Of a DNA stretch of 64,000 nucleotides, positions 39,956-50,340 are shown in pieces. The position numbers and the translations under genes were made by a program. This DNA is from Diploptera punctata (Eukaryota; Arthropoda; Insecta; Blattodea; Blaberidae). A model generated the notes under the pieces. It was not told where the DNA came from, made no database searches, and saw only the letters and a list, made by a program, of their open reading frames with translations. Each line of letters opens with the position of its first letter. Within the stretch, counting starts at the first letter, position 1. The stretch spans positions 1,116,001-1,180,000 of the forward strand of contig JASPKZ010007248.1 in NCBI GenBank assembly GCA_030220185.1, given 5' to 3'.

Positions 39956-40189
39956 ATTTATACACACAAAATTAAAATAATTAGGCCAGTATATTTAGGG
40001 AAACGAATGATCTACCAATAAACCAATTATTATAAGAGAAATGTATTACATTTTTCTTTTAAAATAAGTTAATGACCGGATGCCTATAATCTCTTGTGGA
40101 TACTGTACAGGAATTATATCAAGACATACAAAACTTATCAGGCCTACAACCCAATGCTATAGTATTAATAAGCTGTTAGTTTATGCTGA

Positions 40190-40861
40190 CTATTTAACTC
40201 ATGCCCCAAATGGGAGTCAATGACCAATCACGTTTCAATGATTTCTGTATTACAACCAATCAGAGACGTGTTTCACGAAATAATTATCAACGTTAGGATT
40301 ATCATATATTAAGCAAAGCTCCTCCTTTTTAATATTCTGAACAGGTCTGACCGTTATTTTGCAGTGACTGAGCCTATAACAAATACGGCTACCAGATTGT
40401 ATATAATAGTGCTTACATGTCAACATTTGTAGCAATTGATTATACCACCAAAAAAAGAAACCACTGTTTGCACTTTCTTAAATGTATACGACATCAAAAA
40501 TGAATTAATATACAGATTGATGTGTTTCATTTTTTCTCCACTAGAGAGCATTCTTACAATATTGCGTTCCTTTGGCAATAAATAGTATGATCTGGTTGCA
40601 GTGATAAACAAAAGAAGCAGTAGAAGCGTAGGCTACCTATCGTTTCTCATTAGTTTTCAAACATCACCGTTTACTTTAAATATAAAAATATTTTTAAATA
40701 ACTGTAGTTAAATAATGATTTGTGAGTAAACAGCTTTATTTTATTCGTTAAATAGTCCTAACAAATGCCACTCTTGATTTCCAAATTCTCTAGATAAATT
40801 CACTCCTCACTTCGTGAGTCGTGAATTTATCGATAATTTGGAAATCACTCGTGGCATTACT
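40190..40861 (-). repeat. rep-N copy 2, inside LINE-A
   Basis: Reverse of 15404-16120. Flanks TATGCTGA (40182-40189) and TATGATGA (40862-40869) look like an 8-bp duplication with one change or a small deletion, as in hAT-type elements. Terminal hairpin 40767-40855. No ORF. Confidence 0.75.
40767..40855. repeat. terminal hairpin of rep-N copy 2
   Basis: GCCACTCTTGATTTCCAAAT pairs with ATTTGGAAATCACTCGTGGC around the CTCACTTCGTGAG centre: about 40-bp arms with a few mismatches. Confidence 0.8.
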
Positions 40862-40876
40862 TATGATGATGTAGTA

Positions 40877-41694
40877 GAGTGTGTCCACAAAGTCCTGCTA
40901 ACAAAACAATGTAACTTAGCTCGTAGACTATTTGAGATAGGGACATGCGGTTTTTTGCAACATATGCTACATCTCTCACAGTTTTGTTCACATTGGTTGC
41001 AGATTGTGATTTAAACGACAATGACGACACCACAGGAAAAGGCTCAATGTGTATGGTGGTATGTTGAGTCTGGTAAATCACCAGTACCCCCATATCCGAA
41101 TGTTATGGCGGTTAACATGTCCAGACACAAATAAATTCGCTTCATCAGAGAACATCGCCCTCTGCAGGTACTCATTGTCTTCGTCAATTGCGTTCAGCAT
41201 GGAATCAGCAAATTCCGCACGTCGAGGGAAGTCAGTTGGTAACGACGTTTGCGTAATTTGCAGCCGCTTATGGAGGACTTTATTAATGGTTGAGTTTGGT
41301 AAATGCAATTCCCGTGAAGCATTGACGAACCGTTTTTTGAGGTCTGAGTTGCCCACTGTCGATATTTTCTTGGCTCACATCTGGTCGTTCACTCCGTGGC
41401 AAGTCCATTACACTACCAGTCGCTAGAATTTCTCGGCCCATCTAATTATGGATGTTTTGGATGGAGGAAATTTCGCTGAACAGTTACTGGTGATTTACCA
41501 GACTCTGCATACAACCATACACATTGGGCCTTTTCCTGAGATGTCGCCTTTGACATTTAAATCACAATCTGCAACAAATGTAAACAAAACTTTGAGAGAT
41601 GTAGAATATGTTGCAAAAAACCGCATGTCTCTAACTCAAATAGTTTACGAGCTGAGTTTAATTGTTTTGGTAGCAGGACTTTGTGGACACCCTG
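40877..41694 (-). mobile_element. Tc1/mariner-like element with long inverted ends
   Basis: TA at 40875-40876 and 41695-41696. The ends 40877-41085 and about 41478-41694 are inverted copies over ~210 bp, beginning GTGTCCACAAAGTCCTGCTA at both termini. The centre codes a transposase fragment on the minus strand. 818 bp in all, so most of the DDE domain is deleted. Confidence 0.85.
41078..41420 (-). pseudogene. Tc1/mariner-like transposase fragment
   Basis: Minus frames read ATGSVMDLPRSERPDVS, then SDLKKRFVNASRELHLPNST and INKVLHKRLQ (helix-turn-helix), then FPRRAEFADSMLNAI and FSDEANLFVSGHVNRHNIRI (41356-41078). FSDEA.F..SG.VNRHN.RIWG is the second catalytic block of this insect transposase group. 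The region with the first Asp is deleted (LQITQTSLPTDFPRR is contracted), and the C-terminus is absent. Confidence 0.8.
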
Positions 41695-42545
41695 TACTAT
41701 TGGGCAATAGCGAGGCGATACTAAGGGTCAACATGCACACACTGTTGAGTAACACTAAAAAATTAGGGCTCGAGGTAAACATCAATAAAACTAAATATTT
41801 GGTTACAAATAGAAATGCATTTTAAAATGTAAATGGACAACTGATGACAAATGAGGGAAATTTGAAGAACTGGCTGAAATTCATGTACCTGGGAACAATA
41901 ATCACAAATAATAGGAATGAGATTCACAAAGAAATTAAACATACGCTCAATTCTGGAAATGCATGCTATTATGTATTACAGGGGCCCTTGACGTTCCAAC
42001 TCCTTTCAAAAAACGTTAAACTGAAAATATATAAAACTGTTATTCTCCGCAGTTTATATTATATGGATGCGAAACATGGACTCTTACTATAAGGGAGGAA
42101 CGTAGATGACTAATATTGAGAATAAAGTGTTCCATTAAAATTTTGGGACGAAAGAACGTTGAAACAGGACAGGTGGAATGGAGAAGACTACATCACAGTG
42201 AACTACATATATTGATAGGAAGCCAGATAAAATATAAGTTACGTCTCGTAGCTGCGCTTTGCGATTGCCTCGACCTGTGTGGCACGAATGGGAAATGAAA
42301 GACTTGGCCTAAGGAAGCTTTTGGTATGGAAACCAGAGGAAAAAACACCAGTTGGTAGACCCAATAATGAGGTAGGAGAATAACATTAACCATGATTTGA
42401 GGAAAAGTAGATTAATACGGGAATGTTTCAACACAAACATTAGCTCAGGATAGGGATATACGGAGAGCTTATGTCTGCGAGTCTGTCGCGGCGCCAATGA
42501 ATTAAACGGGTTCGAAGTTCCAGTGAGTAAGTTAGTTAATACAAA

Positions 42546-43027
42546 CATTACCTCAAATACTTACTGAGTAATAGTTGAAAACATGAAATTTCACGAACAG
42601 TAAAACACGCTGTGCCGTGGCTACTTGGTAAACACATCAAGCCATGTTCTGACGTAAACATGTGTGTTGATAATGTCAAGGATACGACATGACTTGCGAC
42701 TCCATGTTCTTATGTCCTTTTATACTTTACAATTTATCCAAAGCGAGGCTCGTTCTGGAAATAAATATTGACAGAAGTACACTTAGCAAAAAAAAAAAAG
42801 AATGAGCGGACTCTTGATCTCGGAACATTTCAAGTATTAGCGCGCGATTCACACGAGTAAACTAATTGCACATTAGAACTATTATCGCCTACAGGAATGT
42901 ACTAAAGCTGAGACGGGAATAAGGGCGGCTATCGCTGCTGGTATTATAATCATGAAGAGAAAGGGATTTGGGCTTTCTTTGTTAAAGTTCCTGGTCGAAT
43001 TATATTTCTAATTGTTTCGATACAAAC
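42546..43027. other. no feature recognised
   Basis: No coding frame or repeat copy. Confidence 0.3.
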
Positions 43028-43352
43028 CATCCATCCATAGTAATTCTGCCCGAAGGCAGGTCCTTCACACTGCAATCATAGCATTTCCATGCTATGCTTG
43101 AAGCTTTACTAGGGAATTGTAGGTGTGGTAGCTTCCCGTTGCTTTCCACACCGGTGAGGGATGATGATAATGATAAGGATGATTATGGCCATATGATTTC
43201 GGGGATCGTTTGGGCCTTAAAGTTTTCCTGACATTTGTCTTACAGGTGAGGAAAAACCCCGATAAAAACCTCACCCAGAAAAACTGCCCCGACCGGGGAT
43301 CGAACCAGGGCCCGCTGCGTGACAAGGAAGCACGCTACCTCGAGACCACAAT
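43028..43352 (-). mobile_element. SINE-1 copy f
   Basis: From the TGGA tail (CCATCCATCCATAG) to the head, truncated at GAGACCACAA. GGATCGAACCAGGGCC keeps the B box. No clean TSD. Confidence 0.85.
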
Positions 43353-43579
43353 ACGGGGGGTGATGGTTGTCCGTTTACATGAAAGCGGGTGCCGCGCGAC
43401 AATACTTGACAATGCTTAACATGCGGAATTATTATAGAGGCGGTGGTCGGCATCTTTGTATTCAATTATGTATAACAGCTGCGGGGAAACAAAGCGAGCC
43501 GCTGGACAACCTTCATAATGAGGCGATAATACGCTTTCCTTCCTCCAATGAAGAGCATTCTTTTGTGCATAATAAGCCA
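43353..43579. other. no feature recognised
   Basis: GC-moderate, single copy, no motif. Confidence 0.3.
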
Positions 43580-44470
43580 GCAAATGCTTAGCTCAGTGCC
43601 TTACGGCTTATTTGTTTCGTATGGAAGAGGTCGCAGGTGCGATTTGGTTATTTTTTTATATTTTTTACAATGCTTTCTATTTTATTGTGTCTCTTAAAGA
43701 AAAAAACGAGCTAACTATTTGGAAGTATTAATATTTTATTATTATTATCATCATCATCATCATCTATGGGTATTAGACTAGAAACGACCTATTTAAACCT
43801 ATTTAATTGAAGGGTGACATTTTTACCTCGGTACGTAATAAAAAAATAAAAATACATAAATATATGAAGCTATATTATAATTTATTACATAAATTTATAA
43901 CATTATTATTAAAACGTGGTACTGCATACATAATGAAAATTTATACCCATAGCTAAATAGTGTTATAGAGTTTATGCAGGCAGGAATATTACTTAAAATT
44001 GTGTAAAGGGTCGTAGATTACGTGACTGGAATTAAATGTTATAGGATGTATTTTACGGAAATACAAATAAATGAAAAAAAAATCATTGTCGAGGGATTTG
44101 AAGCCTGGCACTCATGCATATTTCATTTCTTTGTAACTGGTTTAACGATCTACGTTACTCGAATGTCGGATACTTGTCTAAATCCTGGTTGTCTTGTTTA
44201 CTTTTACACTATGTACGAAAGTTAAACTTTATTCGAAATGTCGCAATTTGGGTAATATTCTATACGTTGAACACTCGTAAATATCTAGAAACATGCCTCC
44301 TTCACTGTTCTTTAACTATTTATGACGATTAAAACCAAATACAGCGTATTTAAAACATTTAACAATGCGTTACCTCGTGAATCACAGGTTTAGCTCTTCG
44401 AGCATGCGCAGTGGGTCATAAGAAGCCGTTCATTCTTATTTTTTTGCTAAGTGTACATTACTCATCGCTG
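43580..44470 (+). repeat. rep-V copy 2 (uninterrupted)
   Basis: Head with AAGAGGTCGCAGG and a damaged B box (GTGCGATTTGG), triplet run near 43740-43762 (ATTATTATC, CATCATCATCATC), body as in copy 1, inverted tRNA-like block near 44092-44165, end GAGCATGCGCAGTGGGTCAT (44400). Shows rep-V is about 890 bp without its insertions. Confidence 0.75.
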
Positions 44471-44492
44471 GTAGAAACCAAAAAGCAGTCCA

Positions 44493-44565
44493 CCATGAAC
44501 CGCGCTGTAGCCGAGTGGTTTAAGGACAAGAGCCTTCTCAGCCTGTCGCACCAAGGATATATTAT
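44493..44565 (+). mobile_element. tRNA-like SINE head fragment
   Basis: GAACCGCGCTGTAGCCGAGT, GGTTTAAGGACAAGAGCC: a Ser/Leu-type A box as in SINE-2, without a body. Confidence 0.45.
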
Positions 44566-45363
44566 TTAAATTTGTGTCAAATTATACAACAATATCAAAT
44601 CGCTAATGACATATGGTTTTGGATGATTTGTTGTTATTGCACTCCGACACTTTTAAAAAGTTAACTAACTAACTCACTGGCACTATCGAATCCGATGGTT
44701 CATGGCCGCGCGAACATAAGCTCTCCATAAATCCCTATCTTGAGTTAATGTTTTCCAATTATTCCCTTATAATCTACTGCCCTCAAATCATGGTTAATGT
44801 TATTCTCCTACCTCATTCATGGTCTACCAACTGGGGGTTTTCCTTCTGGCTTTCCCACAAGAATATTCCATGCACGTTTTTCATTCCCCATACGTGCAAC
44901 ATGTCCTGCCCATCGTAGTCTACGAGACTTAACTGTTCTTATTATATCTGGCTTCCTATAAATACCATGTAGGTCACTGTTACGTAGTTTTCTCCATTCA
45001 CCTGTCTGTTCATCTCTCTTTGGTCCAAAAATTTTCCTAAGAACTTTATTCTCAAATACTCGTAATCTCCTTTCCTCCCTTAAAGTAAGAGTCCATGTTC
45101 GCCATATAATATAACTGGTAGAATAATAGTTTTATACATTTTCAGTTTAACGTTTTTTGAAAGGAGTTGGGATGTCAAGACTTCCTATAATACATAATAG
45201 CACGCATTTCCAGAATTGAGTCTATGTTTAATTTCTTTGTGCATCTCATTCCTATTTGTGATTATTGTTCCTAGGTATGGAGAAATAACAGAACACATAA
45301 ACACATAAACACATAAACACAGGCAAAGGTGTTCGACAAGGATGTGGACTATCTCCACTCTTA

Positions 45364-45368
<5 letters not shown>

Positions 45369-45403
<35 letters not shown>
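45369..45403. repeat. (TA)n run in LINE-B coding sequence
   Basis: About 17 TA units between LLFN and INRIVQEW. In frame this should code a short IY stretch. The current length puts upstream and downstream frames out of register. Confidence 0.9.
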
Positions 45404-45406
<3 letters not shown>

Positions 45407-45413
45407 CAGAATA

Positions 45414-46151
45414 GTGCAAGAATGGAAACAAACAGTAAACAGTGGAATTTCAATAACTAGGAATAAAATAATTCAAACAATATTATATGCTGATGATCAA
45501 ATATTATCAGATTCCGAAGATAGCTTACAAATAGCAGCATATCAATTATTCAAAATTGCCAGCAAATATAATATGAAAATTTCCACTTCAAAATCCAAAA
45601 CAATGGCAATGTGTGGAAAAAACATACAAAGGGTGAAAATTGAGATTGATGGAAAAATTATAGAACAAGTGTCATATTTCTCTTACTTAGGAAGTGTATT
45701 TGCAGAGTATAAGAGTGACATTGATTCAAAATTACAAAAATATAATAAAATGAATGGGGTAATACGAAGACATTTTGGTAAACAGATGAGGACAGAGACA
45801 AAACTAAAATTACATAACATCACATCAAAAGCTGCTCTAAAATACGGAAGTGAAATTTGGATTTTAAATAAAAGAAACTCTCATAAACTTCAAGTAAGCC
45901 AAATGCGCTTCTTACGATCATTGTTAGGAGTTAATAGACTGGATCACCAAAGGAACACCACTATCGGAGGAAAACTTGGAGTAGCAAGTTTAAATGAAGA
46001 TATCCAAAGATACCAACAAGAATGGAAAAATCATCTGAGAAGAATGGCAAGAAATAGACTTCCAAAATTGGCATTCCAATATACCCCAACTGGACATAGG
46101 GACCAAGGAAGACCAAAACATCGGTGGAAAGATCAAGACCATCTTCGCTAG
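45414..46151 (+). pseudogene. LINE-B ORF2 C-terminal half
   Basis: 245 codons: ILYADDQILSDSEDSLQIAA is the RT catalytic YADD block (about residues 24-28), then KYNMKISTSKSKTMAMCGKN, FSYLGSVFAEY, KYNKMNGVIRRHFGKQM, YGSEIWILNKRNSHKL, then WKNHLRRMARNRLPKLAFQY and GRPKHRWKDQ. This is the usual LINE order from RT palm to C-terminus. The frame is open, but its upstream join is shifted by the (TA)n run and the endonuclease is missing, so it is a pseudogene. Clade not assigned. Confidence 0.85.
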
Positions 46152-46319
46152 GTTTACCGTACAGGCCACATGGCCTAAAACGAATTTGTTCATGATGATG
46201 ATGATGTTCCTAGGTATTTGAATTTAGCCACTTCCTCAAAATTTCCCTCATTTGTCATTAGCTGCCCACTTTTAAACAAGTTAACATCACAAATTTAAAT
46301 TATTAATACAAAGTGTTGT

Positions 46320-46605
46320 GTTATATGGTGCAGGGTTGGGTCGAGGGATGAGATATGATGAAGCCCTATATTTATAGAGGTGCCGGTTGACCATCCCTGT
46401 CGCACTATCACAGGCGCAATTGAACGAAATGGATGAGATGGGTATGAAGAAATGGTGGAATGAAAATTGTGGCAGGGGAAAACCCCGAGAAAAACGTGTC
46501 CAAGCTCCGTTTCGTCCATTATGAAACCCACATGGAGTGACCAAGACTCGATCTCGGGACCTCAGCGGTGAGAGGCGAGCGTCTTACCGCTTGCGCCACG
46601 GAGCT
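46320..46605 (-). mobile_element. SINE-3 copy 2
   Basis: Minus-strand order: GCTCCGTGGCGCAAGCGGTA, GAGATCGAGTCTTGG, CATGTGGGTTTCATAATG, CGGAGCTTGG, GGGGTTTTCCCCTGCC, then CATACCCATCTCATCCATT and TATAAATATAGGGCTTC. AAT repeats begin right after the head. Confidence 0.8.
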
Positions 46606-46611
46606 GCCTTA

Positions 46612-46672
46612 ATAATAATGATAATAATAATAATAATAATAGCCTAATAATAATAATAAAAACAATAATAAT
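46612..46672. repeat. (AAT)n microsatellite
   Basis: Two AAT runs separated by AGCC, lying between SINE-3 and LINE-D. Confidence 0.85.
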
Positions 46673-46990
46673 AATGTATTAATTTATATAAATTTTCAAT
46701 ATTTATACATATTTCTGTGCCTAAAGTTTTATTTTCCTTTACCACGTGTCTTTATCCATCCACTCATGCCCTCCAGTCCTCTTGTTCTCATTCCAGTTCT
46801 TATTTCTTGCATCCACGAGTTTCGAGGTCTTTCTTTCCTTCTTCTTCCAGGTGGACACCATTCCAATGTTTTTCTGGGTAAACTTTATTCTTCCATTCGT
46901 CGTATATGCCCATACCAATTTAATTGCTTGTATTTCATATAATATACTATTGAATATCTAATATTCTTTTTTTTCTCGCATGGCAATATT

Positions 46991-47940
46991 GAAGAAGTAT
47001 GTGAGTTCTCAATGTGATGGTAACATTTTGAAGATGTATTTGTGTCCCAAAAAAGGATTATTGATTTAGGTTGGGTATAATTTTCGGTAGAGTCGGACTC
47101 TCTTCTAAGGGTCGGAAGTTTGTACACTGGATAGGAAAACACTTCAAAATCACAAAAAAAAAAAAATGTTTCTTGTAGAAATAATTGCAAATTTATTCAC
47201 TTCTTGATTTCCCAGCAGATTAGGTAAATGTAGGTGGTATTATTCTTCACCTTCAATTAAAAATTAAATTCATTTCTTTTCTTGAATCAATTATTCTCCT
47301 TGTATTAAATATTACATTTTATCAGGAGAGTTCTTATTGCTTCTATCTTTGATGAAAATTGTATGCAGAATGAATAGTGTTATTCTTTTATAATTTTAAG
47401 ACCATTATTACATCACATTATGTTGTTTTTAAATTCTATTGGTTAATAGTCCTTTAAATATAAGATTTAATTTGATTTGTTAAATAATAACGTTAATTGT
47501 TTTAACATCCAATCAGAGTTTAGTTTCCTTTCATTTAAGAATATGAAGTTATGCAGGTGTTTTTATTACAGTTATAATAGAAGGCTTTATAATTTTGACA
47601 ATAATGACTTAAACAATTTTTTAAAAGCATTCTTTACAAAAACTGTTATGTAGTACAATTTATTTAATTGTTACTAAGGCATTTTTATTCTACAATAATC
47701 AACAATGAATTATTTAAATGTTTTTGTTTATTTAAGTTATATTTAAATATTGTGGAAAGCAACGGGAAGCTATCACACCTACAATTCCCTAGTAAAGCTG
47801 CAAAGAATAGCATGAAATTGTGAAAAACCTGCCCTCGGGCAGAATTACTATGGATGGATATTTAAATATTAAAAGAATTTTAAAATACAAAATTATTAAC
47901 TATAACTTTCATATTCATTATAATATTAAAATTCTGCTTT
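46991..47940 (+). repeat. rep-E copy 2
   Basis: AATATT at 46985-46990 and 47941-47946. Starts GAAGAAGTATGTG right at the TSD, has one and a half 5' units (second starts TGAAGATGTAT near 47031), the GGTTGGGTATAATTTTCGGT landmark, and ends ATATTAAAATTCTG. SINE-1 copy g is inserted near the 3' end. Confidence 0.8.
47752..47857 (+). mobile_element. SINE-1 copy g (3' fragment)
   Basis: GTGGAAAGCAACGGGAAGCT to ATGGATGG with a 13-bp TSD ATATTTAAATATT (47739-47751 and 47858-47870). Internal loss of the TGCTATGATTGCAG block. Confidence 0.85.
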
Positions 47941-48119
47941 AATATTTCTTATTTTTTCTAATTTCGAAGAACATCTTTGTGCTCTCCTCAAGAAATCCAT
48001 ATCCATCGACAAATGTTCGTGTTCTAAGTTTTTGTTGAATTTCCAAACTTCAGCTCCATATGTGACAGTACTTCTCACTATTGAATACTAATAAAACAAA
48101 TATCCTTAACTCGTGTTCA

Positions 48120-48412
48120 ACTCATGGTCGAGATGAGATGAAACCCCTTATATAGTGGTTTGTGAACGACAAGGGTGCTGGTTGACCGTCCCTGATGCAC
48201 CGTCACGGGGGCGGATGAACGAAATGGATGAGATGAGTATGGAGAAATGGTGGAATGAAATTGTGGCAGGGGAAAACGGGAAAACCCCGAGAAAAACTTG
48301 CCCAAGCTCCGTTTCGTCCACCACGAAACCCACTTGGAGTGACCGAGACTCGAATTCGGGACCCCAGCGGTGAGAGGCGAGTGTCTAACCTCTTGCGTCA
48401 CGGATCGCCTAA
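48120..48412 (-). mobile_element. SINE-3 copy 3
   Basis: Minus-strand head GCGATCCGTGACGCAAGAGG, then GTCCCGAATTCGAGTCTCGG, CCAAGTGGGTTTCGTGGTGG, GGGGTTTTCCCG and CTCATCTCATC. The overlapping minus frame of 114 codons is an artefact of this SINE. Confidence 0.8.
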
Positions 48413-48519
48413 ATAACAATAACAATAATAATAGGCCTAATAATGATAATAATAATATCACTTTTATTAATTAACCTTGAAATTTTGAATTAAATCCCCC
48501 TAGATTGTTAAAATAGCAC

Positions 48520-48570
48520 ACTGTGCAGCGGTGAGAGACGAGTGTCTAACCGCTTGCGCCACGGGTCGCC
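48520..48570 (-). mobile_element. SINE-3 head fragment
   Basis: GCGGTGAGAGACGAGTGTCT to GCGCCACGGGTCGCC: the first ~50 bp of a SINE-3 head, minus strand, ending at AAT repeats. Confidence 0.65.
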
Positions 48571-48571
48571 T

Positions 48572-48572
48572 A

Positions 48573-48616
<44 letters not shown>
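48572..48616. repeat. (AAT)n microsatellite
   Basis: About 15 units between the SINE-3 head and LINE-C. Confidence 0.9.
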
Positions 48617-48618
<2 letters not shown>

Positions 48619-48619
48619 C

Positions 48620-48965
48620 GATCGACAAGAATTTCAAAAAGGGTTAAATTCAGAAACAGCACAATAAGGGAAATAATGCAAATTGGAAAAAAAGAAAAAT
48701 ATATATATAGGCCTATATTAGAAAAAATAGAATAAAAACGTTTGAGAAGGTATGGACACCTCATGAGAATGGAAGAAGAAAGAATACCAAAGAAGATCCT
48801 TGATTGGAAAGCTAATGGAAGAAGTGGAAGAGGCAGATCTAGGGAACGTTGGATAGATGGATTGATGAGAAGTATGGAAGCTAGAGATTTGAGGGAAGAA
48901 GATGCTTTAAACAGGAACCTCAAGCGACAAATCACTTTGGGCTGAAGGAGAAACACCGTATTCCT
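48620..48965 (+). mobile_element. LINE-C copy 2 (3' part)
   Basis: 48742-48945 is an open 67-codon frame: MRRYGHLMRMEEERIPKKIL, DWKANGRSGRGRSRERWIDG, MRSMEARDLREEDALNRNLK, RQITLG. YGHLMRM...GRGRSRERW is again the LINE C-terminal pattern. The 3' end after the stop is GAGAAACACCGTATTCCTAA and AATAATAAT. Long frames on the other strand are shadows. Confidence 0.8.
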
Positions 48966-49230
48966 AATAAAATAATAATACGGGTGATAAGCCTTCCACC
49001 CTGTAGAAGTACCGTACGCTGTCCTGAATGGAACAATGCCAGGGACTTGATTGTGCATTCATTGATTCTCACATTATCATATGAACTGTGGTGACGTCAC
49101 AGCTGTTCAATACCTCCGAATATTAAATAAATAAACTCGCTTTCTCAATTACGGTACCTGACATTTTAGGAAAATTGTCCCTAAGAGCGAAACACAATTA
49201 AAAAACTAGAACTAACGTTAAAACTTTGAC
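48966..49230. other. no feature recognised
   Basis: Short unassigned interval. Confidence 0.3.
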
Positions 49231-49345
49231 TTGCGCCGTAGCCGGGTAGTCTAAGGTATCATACCTTGGCGCTAAGCTATGGAACAAGCCCTATTACGAT
49301 TCAGCGTGGCTCGACGGAAGAAATTCTCTTATTTAATTTAGAAAA
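49231..49345 (+). mobile_element. SINE-2 head fragment
   Basis: TTGCGCCGTAGCCGGGTAGT, ACCTTGGCGCTAAGCTATGG, GACGGAAGAAATTCTCTTAT. Body missing. LINE-A begins immediately. Confidence 0.65.
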
Positions 49346-50178
49346 AAAAGTTAAACTGAAAATATATAAAACTATTTTTGTCCCGTTATATGGATGTGAA
49401 ACATGAAATATTACTTTAAGGGAGGAAAGAAGATTACAAACAGGCCTATTTGAGAATGAAGTTCTTAGGAAAAATTTTGGGCCAAAGAGAGATGAACAGA
49501 CAGGCGAATGGAGAAAACTACATAATAGTGAGCTACATGGTCTATATAGGAAGCCAGATATAGGCTAATAAGAATAGTTAAGTCTCGTAGACTGCGATGG
49601 CCGGGGCATGTGGCGAATGGGAAATGAAAGAGGTGCATGGAAGCTTCTTGTAAGAAAGCCAGAGGGAAAACGCCCAGTTGGCAGACCAAGAATGAGGTGC
49701 GAGAATTACATTAAGCATGATTATAGAGAGTCCCGCACCGTAGCCGAGCGGTTAAGGTAGGAAGCCTTGGCGCAGAGCTACGGGACTTGCGCTGGTTCGA
49801 GTCTCCATGGGGGAAGAAATTTTCTCATGGTATTTCGGCCAGTATGGAACCGGTGCCCACCCAGCATCGTGAGGCAATTGGGTAGCTACAATAAGTAGCG
49901 GCTCCAGGTTGAGGAACCAGCTATAACGGCTGGGGGACTCGACATGCTAACCACATGTCACCCCTACACTGGCTGTTGATCATCTACCTCTGTGATTGAC
50001 ACATGTGGATGTGAAGGGCCAGCAGCCGGCTGGTAAAAGGGCAACCGCTGAAAAGTGGAAAGACCCTCAATCGGATTATAGGGATTGGAAAACATTAGCT
50101 CAGGTTAGGGACGTATGGAGAGCTTATGTCCGCGCGGCCATGAACCTACGGGTTCAATAGGGCTAGTGAGTTAGTTAT
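49346..50178 (+). mobile_element. LINE-A copy 15, split by SINE-2
   Basis: 49346-49730 covers KLKIYKTI, RDEQTGEWRKLHNSEL, RLRWPGHVANG and GKRPVGRPRMRCEN. 50074-50178 adds DWKTLAQVRDVWRAYVRAAM and the 3' end. Confidence 0.85.
49731..50073 (+). mobile_element. SINE-2 copy 5 (full-length reference)
   Basis: Starts CCCGCACCGTAGCCGAGCGG and ends AAGACCCTCAATCG. GATTATAG at 49719-49726 and 50074-50081 is the duplicated target. tRNA-Ser/Leu-like head: A box TAGCCGAGCGGTTAAGG, B box GGTTCGAGTCTCC (49794-49806). The body is unrelated to tRNA. About 340 bp; nearly identical to the copy at 25446. Confidence 0.92.
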
Positions 50179-50182
50179 GTGA

Positions 50183-50340
50183 ACGATGCGGTGGCGTCTC
50201 AGTATAGTGAGGAACTTGGGTAGCTATAATAAGTGGCAGGTCCATGTTGTAACTGCTGGGGACCACATGTCACTCCTGCACTCTGTACATGAGAGGTGTG
50301 GATATGGGCCTGTATCGCCATGGGCTTCAGTTTAGATTAG
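50183..50340 (+). mobile_element. SINE-2 tail fragment (diverged)
   Basis: GTGAGGAACTTGGGTAGCTA, AATAAGTGGCAGGTCCA, CTGCTGGGGACCACATGTCA, GAGGTGTGGATATGGG: the SINE-2 body order with higher divergence. Confidence 0.6.

Larger units (their letters stand above)
40100..42545 (+). mobile_element. LINE-A copy 13, hit twice at the YADD motif
   Basis: Upstream piece GGCCTACAACCCAATGC (40141) codes GLQPN and runs to LLVYAD- at 40189. rep-N copy 2 follows (40190-40861), then 13 bp coding DDVV (40862-40876), then a mariner element (40877-41694), then LLGNSEAILRVNMHTLLSNT (41695 on). The 3' part covers NINKTKYLV, KEIKHTLNSGNACYYVLQG, GRPR-related and the TTAG tail at 42540. The longest LINE-A copy here (about 1 kb when reassembled), but stops and frameshifts abound. 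Confidence 0.85.
45279..46204 (+). mobile_element. LINE-B copy 2 (926 bp, 5'-truncated)
   Basis: TSD TGTTCCTAGGTAT at 45266-45278 and 46205-46217. Starts inside the RT domain: after ACACATAAACACATAAACAC the sequence codes KGVRQGCGLSPLLFN (45334-45369). A (TA)n run follows, then the long frame. Ends in GATGATGATG. Confidence 0.9.
44660..46290 (-). mobile_element. LINE-A copy 14, split by LINE-B copy 2
   Basis: 44660-45278 carries the reverse of the whole C-terminal region from the TTAG tail to ITNRNEM. 46218-46290 adds the EFKYLG / MTNEGNFEEV stretch (reverse). LINE-B lies between 13-bp duplications. Confidence 0.85.
46735..48095 (-). mobile_element. LINE-D copy 3, split by rep-E
   Basis: 48095-47941 codes STVTYGAEVWKFNKN.. 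and LRRAQRC (reverse). 46990-46735 continues with KLVWAYTTNGRIKFTQK-type and NARNKNWNENKRTGG stretches. rep-E separates them between AATATT hexamers. Confidence 0.75.

Noticed and set aside
48570..49058. 162-codon minus-strand frame with hydrophobic runs
   Set aside because: Antisense of LINE-C copy 2 and a microsatellite (poly-Ile end).
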